Assembly (NCBI GenBank): GCA_902610815.1
Contig: CACLXG010000002.1
Span: 91,727-155,726 of the forward strand
Length of the DNA: 64,000 nt
Source: an uncultured Candidatus Actinomarina sp.
Lineage (GTDB): Bacteria; Actinomycetota; Acidimicrobiia; Actinomarinales; Actinomarinaceae
Direction: 5' to 3'
This document shows positions 61,679 to 64,000 of the stretch, piece after piece. The notes below the pieces were generated by a model. It was not told the DNA's origin. It saw nothing but the letters and a program-made list of their open reading frames with translations, and made no database searches. The position numbers and the translations under genes were made by a program. Position 1 is the stretch's first letter; every line of letters begins with the position of its first letter.

Positions 61679-63375
61679 TAGAACTTAGCTTCAATCTCAA
61701 TTAATAGATCTCCCTTTTTCACGGGCTGACCTTTTTCAATATTAAATTTTTTGATTACACCATCAATGGGAGCTGTAATTACATTTTCCATTTTCATTGC
61801 TTCAAGAACAAATAACGAGTCACCTTTCTTGATTTTTTTACCTTGTTTAGTCATGGTGTCCATTATTGTTCCTTGCATTTCTGCAAAAATTATTCCTGGA
61901 TTTTTAATATTGCCCGTAAGGTCCATACCTACTTTTTTGGGACGTTGTGGAGCAAGAGTTGGGTTAGTTGTGTCGTCTAATGATATTTTTACCTTGCTTG
62001 GTCTATCAGAGGTAACCTCATCTTCTTCGATCTCACGTATTTCAAAGTTTTCCTCTAAAAACTTTACATGTATCTGACTATTGACGAATTCTTTAGTTTT
62101 TAAAATATCTATTAATAAGTTTATAGTTGTAGGGATACCTCCGATAATGTATTCTTCAAGGCACCTGATTCCTTTAGACCTTGCCTCTTCCCTTGAAACA
62201 CCCCAAACAATTAGTTTTGAAATAAGATTGTCATAATAGTGGGTAATTTGAGTACCTGTTCTTGCCCACCCATCAATACGCACACCATTACCGGTTGGCT
62301 CTCTATACTCTGTTATTGTTCCGGGGGTTGGTAGAAAGTTATTATTTGGGTCTTCTGCATTAATTCTAAATTCTATACTGTGTCCTCTAGGATCAAGCTC
62401 ATAATCCTCAATGGAGTTTCCTAGTGCAATTTTTATTTGTTCTTTTACAAGGTCAAGGCCATATCTCATTTCAGTTACTGTATGCTCTACTTGCAATCGA
62501 GTATTCATTTCAAGGAAGTAAAAGTTTTCGTCACTATCAGCAAGGAACTCTACAGTTCCAGCATTTACATAATCTGAATTAGATGCGATTTTAAGTGTAA
62601 ACTCTTTTAATTTTTCTCTTCCATATTCAGAAAGCCATTCAGGGGGGCTTTCCTCAATTAACTTTTGATTCCTTCTTTGTAAAGAGCAATCTCTTTCACC
62701 TAAATACAAAATATTGCCATACTTATCAGCAAGAATTTGAGTTTCAACGTGTCTTGCTGGTTTTATAAATTTTTCAACATAGATTTGATCAGACCCAAAA
62801 TAAGCTTCACTTTCCCGCTTCACAATATCAAAATTTTCAAGAAGTTCTTTTTCGTTATAAACAATCCTTAATCCTTTTCCTCCACCACCATGCGCAGCTT
62901 TTAATGCAACAGGATATCCAAAACTTTCAGCATCCTTTATTGCGTCTCTTTGAAACCTTGAAGGCTTTAGCTGACCTGGTACAGGATTAAGTCCGATTTT
63001 TGAAACTAATTTTCTTGATTCAATTTTGTCACCCATAGATTTAATGGTTTCAGGTTTAGGTCCTACCCAAGTGATTCCTTTTTTTTCTATAGCTTTTGCA
63101 AAATCTGCATTCTCTGCGAGAAAGCCATATCCTGGGTGAACTAAGTCTGCATTTGTTTCTTCAGCGGCTTTGACTAATTTTTTTAAATTTCTATAGCTTT
63201 CTGCAGGAAGAGACCCTCCAAGATAATAAGATTCATCAGCTCTTTTAGTATGTAAAGCATCTTCATCTGCATCTGAATAAACAGCAATAGTATATAAATC
63301 CATTTCTTTGGCAGATCTAATAATTCGAAGAGCTATCTCACCCCTGTTTGCGATTAGGATTTTTTTTTGAGTCAT
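61678..63375 (-). CDS. acyl-CoA carboxylase alpha subunit: biotin carboxylase plus biotin carrier domain
   Basis: In this 565-aa protein residues 1 to about 445 form the biotin carboxylase (ILIANRGEIALRI; HGGGGKGLRIV glycine-rich ATP loop; ERDCSLQRRNQK; EMNTRLQVEHTVTE). The last 75 residues form a biotinyl domain with the EAMKMEN biotinylation motif. It lacks the long middle region of some propionyl-CoA carboxylases and is shaped like short actinobacterial AccA-type subunits. It feeds malonyl-CoA to FabD. The carboxyltransferase beta subunit is not in the window. Confidence 0.93.
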   Translation of the reverse strand: MTQKKILIANRGEIALRIIRSAKEMDLYTIAVYSDADEDALHTKRADESYYLGGSLPAESYRNLKKLVKAAEETNADLVHPGYGFLAENADFAKAIEKKGITWVGPKPETIKSMGDKIESRKLVSKIGLNPVPGQLKPSRFQRDAIKDAESFGYPVALKAAHGGGGKGLRIVYNEKELLENFDIVKRESEAYFGSDQIYVEKFIKPARHVETQILADKYGNILYLGERDCSLQRRNQKLIEESPPEWLSEYGREKLKEFTLKIASNSDYVNAGTVEFLADSDENFYFLEMNTRLQVEHTVTEMRYGLDLVKEQIKIALGNSIEDYELDPRGHSIEFRINAEDPNNNFLPTPGTITEYREPTGNGVRIDGWARTGTQITHYYDNLISKLIVWGVSREEARSKGIRCLEEYIIGGIPTTINLLIDILKTKEFVNSQIHVKFLEENFEIREIEEDEVTSDRPSKVKISLDDTTNPTLAPQRPKKVGMDLTGNIKNPGIIFAEMQGTIMDTMTKQGKKIKKGDSLFVLEAMKMENVITAPIDGVIKKFNIEKGQPVKKGDLLIEIEAKF

Positions 63376-63377
63376 AT

Positions 63378-63917
63378 TTATTTTAATTTAAAAGCCAAGC
63401 CCATTGCCAAAATAGACTTAATAGCATCTCCTATCAAAAATGGAACAACCCCAATTGCAAGAGCATTCGAGAGTGAAGTATTTAAAATTATCATCAATCC
63501 AGAAACGCCAGCAATATAAATAATTAATGAACCAAGCAGAATAGCTAGTATAGGTTTTGCTGCAAAAGCACCGATTACGTAGGCTGCTAGAAAAAATCCT
63601 ATTATATATCCTATTGTTGGGCTTTTTAAAATTGCAAGACCAGCAACTCCCGCTGAAAAAAATGGAAGACCAGACATACCAATAAATAGATACATCAACA
63701 TACTGATTGCTCCAAAAGTGCTACCTAAAATTAATCCTGATAAAAGCACAACAAATGTCTGGCCAGTTATTGGAACAGGCGAGATTGGAATAACAATTCG
63801 TATTTGTGCACTAAGTGCAGTTAATATTGCAAAACCTAAGGCTAAGAATAAATTTCTCGCAATACTGCCTTTTTGTACCCATGTAATAGCAATATTTTTA
63901 GAGGGGTATGTTTCCAT
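63378..63917 (-). CDS. bioY: biotin transporter substrate-binding subunit BioY
   Basis: This 179-aa protein has about six hydrophobic helices and the BioY motifs RIVIPISPVPITGQTFVVLLSG and YLFIGMSGLPFF. It is the S-component for biotin uptake, alone or with an ECF energy module (not seen here). It lies 2 bp before the biotin-dependent carboxylase, so cofactor supply and use are co-transcribed. The organism is probably a biotin scavenger. Confidence 0.93.
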   Translation of the reverse strand: METYPSKNIAITWVQKGSIARNLFLALGFAILTALSAQIRIVIPISPVPITGQTFVVLLSGLILGSTFGAISMLMYLFIGMSGLPFFSAGVAGLAILKSPTIGYIIGFFLAAYVIGAFAAKPILAILLGSLIIYIAGVSGLMIILNTSLSNALAIGVVPFLIGDAIKSILAMGLAFKLK

Positions 63918-64000
63918 GTTTATCTCCTAACTCTACTTTATTTACTAAGTCTTTAAATGAGTCAATAATAATTTTTCTTGTCTCACTTGGTTTTATAATA
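63898..64000 (-). CDS. 3' end of an unidentified gene (partial, runs off window)
   Basis: An open frame enters from the right edge and stops at TAA 63898-63900, overlapping the bioY start by 20 bp. The visible 33 residues include KPSETRKIIIDSF and end DKHGNIPL. The overlap and shared strand suggest an operon partner of bioY. Too little is present to name it, and a chance open frame is possible. Confidence 0.35.
   Translation of the reverse strand, partial: IIKPSETRKIIIDSFKDLVNKVELGDKHGNIPL

Overview
This is a gene-dense, very AT-rich window (by eye near 30% GC) with short or overlapping gene junctions and many GTG/TTG starts. It looks like a streamlined free-living, probably marine, bacterium. 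Several signs point to an Actinomarina-like (Acidimicrobiia) actinobacterium: an InhA-type enoyl-ACP reductase, a combined biotin carboxylase/BCCP subunit, an MshA-like GT4 glycosyltransferase, a twin-arginine Rieske protein in a Qcr-like operon, and Thr-rich linkers in secreted proteins. This is inference; no marker tree can be run here.

Layout. 64-3585: four glycosyltransferases. 3664-8578: an island at tRNA-Val(TAC), with one intact tRNA and two displaced 3' tRNA fragments that bracket two cargo cassettes (a 111-aa membrane protein and a 1297-aa subtilase). 8670-13161: more sugar and glycan genes. 13186-16455: B12-dependent ribonucleotide reductase with a pair of NrdR-like boxes. 16579-23951: a small glycosylation/GNAT operon, two alpha/beta hydrolases, a SAM hydrolase and a RimK/RimB pair. 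24080-34393: a divergent respiratory locus. Its left arm encodes a cbb3-oxidase-like module whose catalytic subunit has lost nearly all haem and copper ligands. Its right arm encodes a ferredoxin, a split cytochrome b, Rieske, cytochrome c and NfeD/stomatin. 34370-49173: mixed metabolism (DDAH-like, tryptophanase, GH57 lipoprotein, glycerate kinase, three-part transhydrogenase, archaeal-type GAPDH-like protein, a remnant of pyruvate phosphate dikinase). 49237-50010: FabI. 50016-57033: a cell-envelope cluster of lipoproteins, a coiled-coil protein and a tandem trypsin-like lipoprotein. 57063-63917: a compact fatty-acid synthesis operon (bioY, biotin carboxylase/BCCP, acpS, fabD, fabH, fabG, acpP, fabF).

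Most notable: (i) serial, integrase-less cassette accretion at tRNA-Val; (ii) a cofactor-stripped CcoN homologue with CcoO-like and small c-type partners; (iii) a short N-terminal motif shared by two of those cytochromes and the bc-complex subunit IV-like protein, carried in the two cytochromes on a 198-bp perfect direct repeat.
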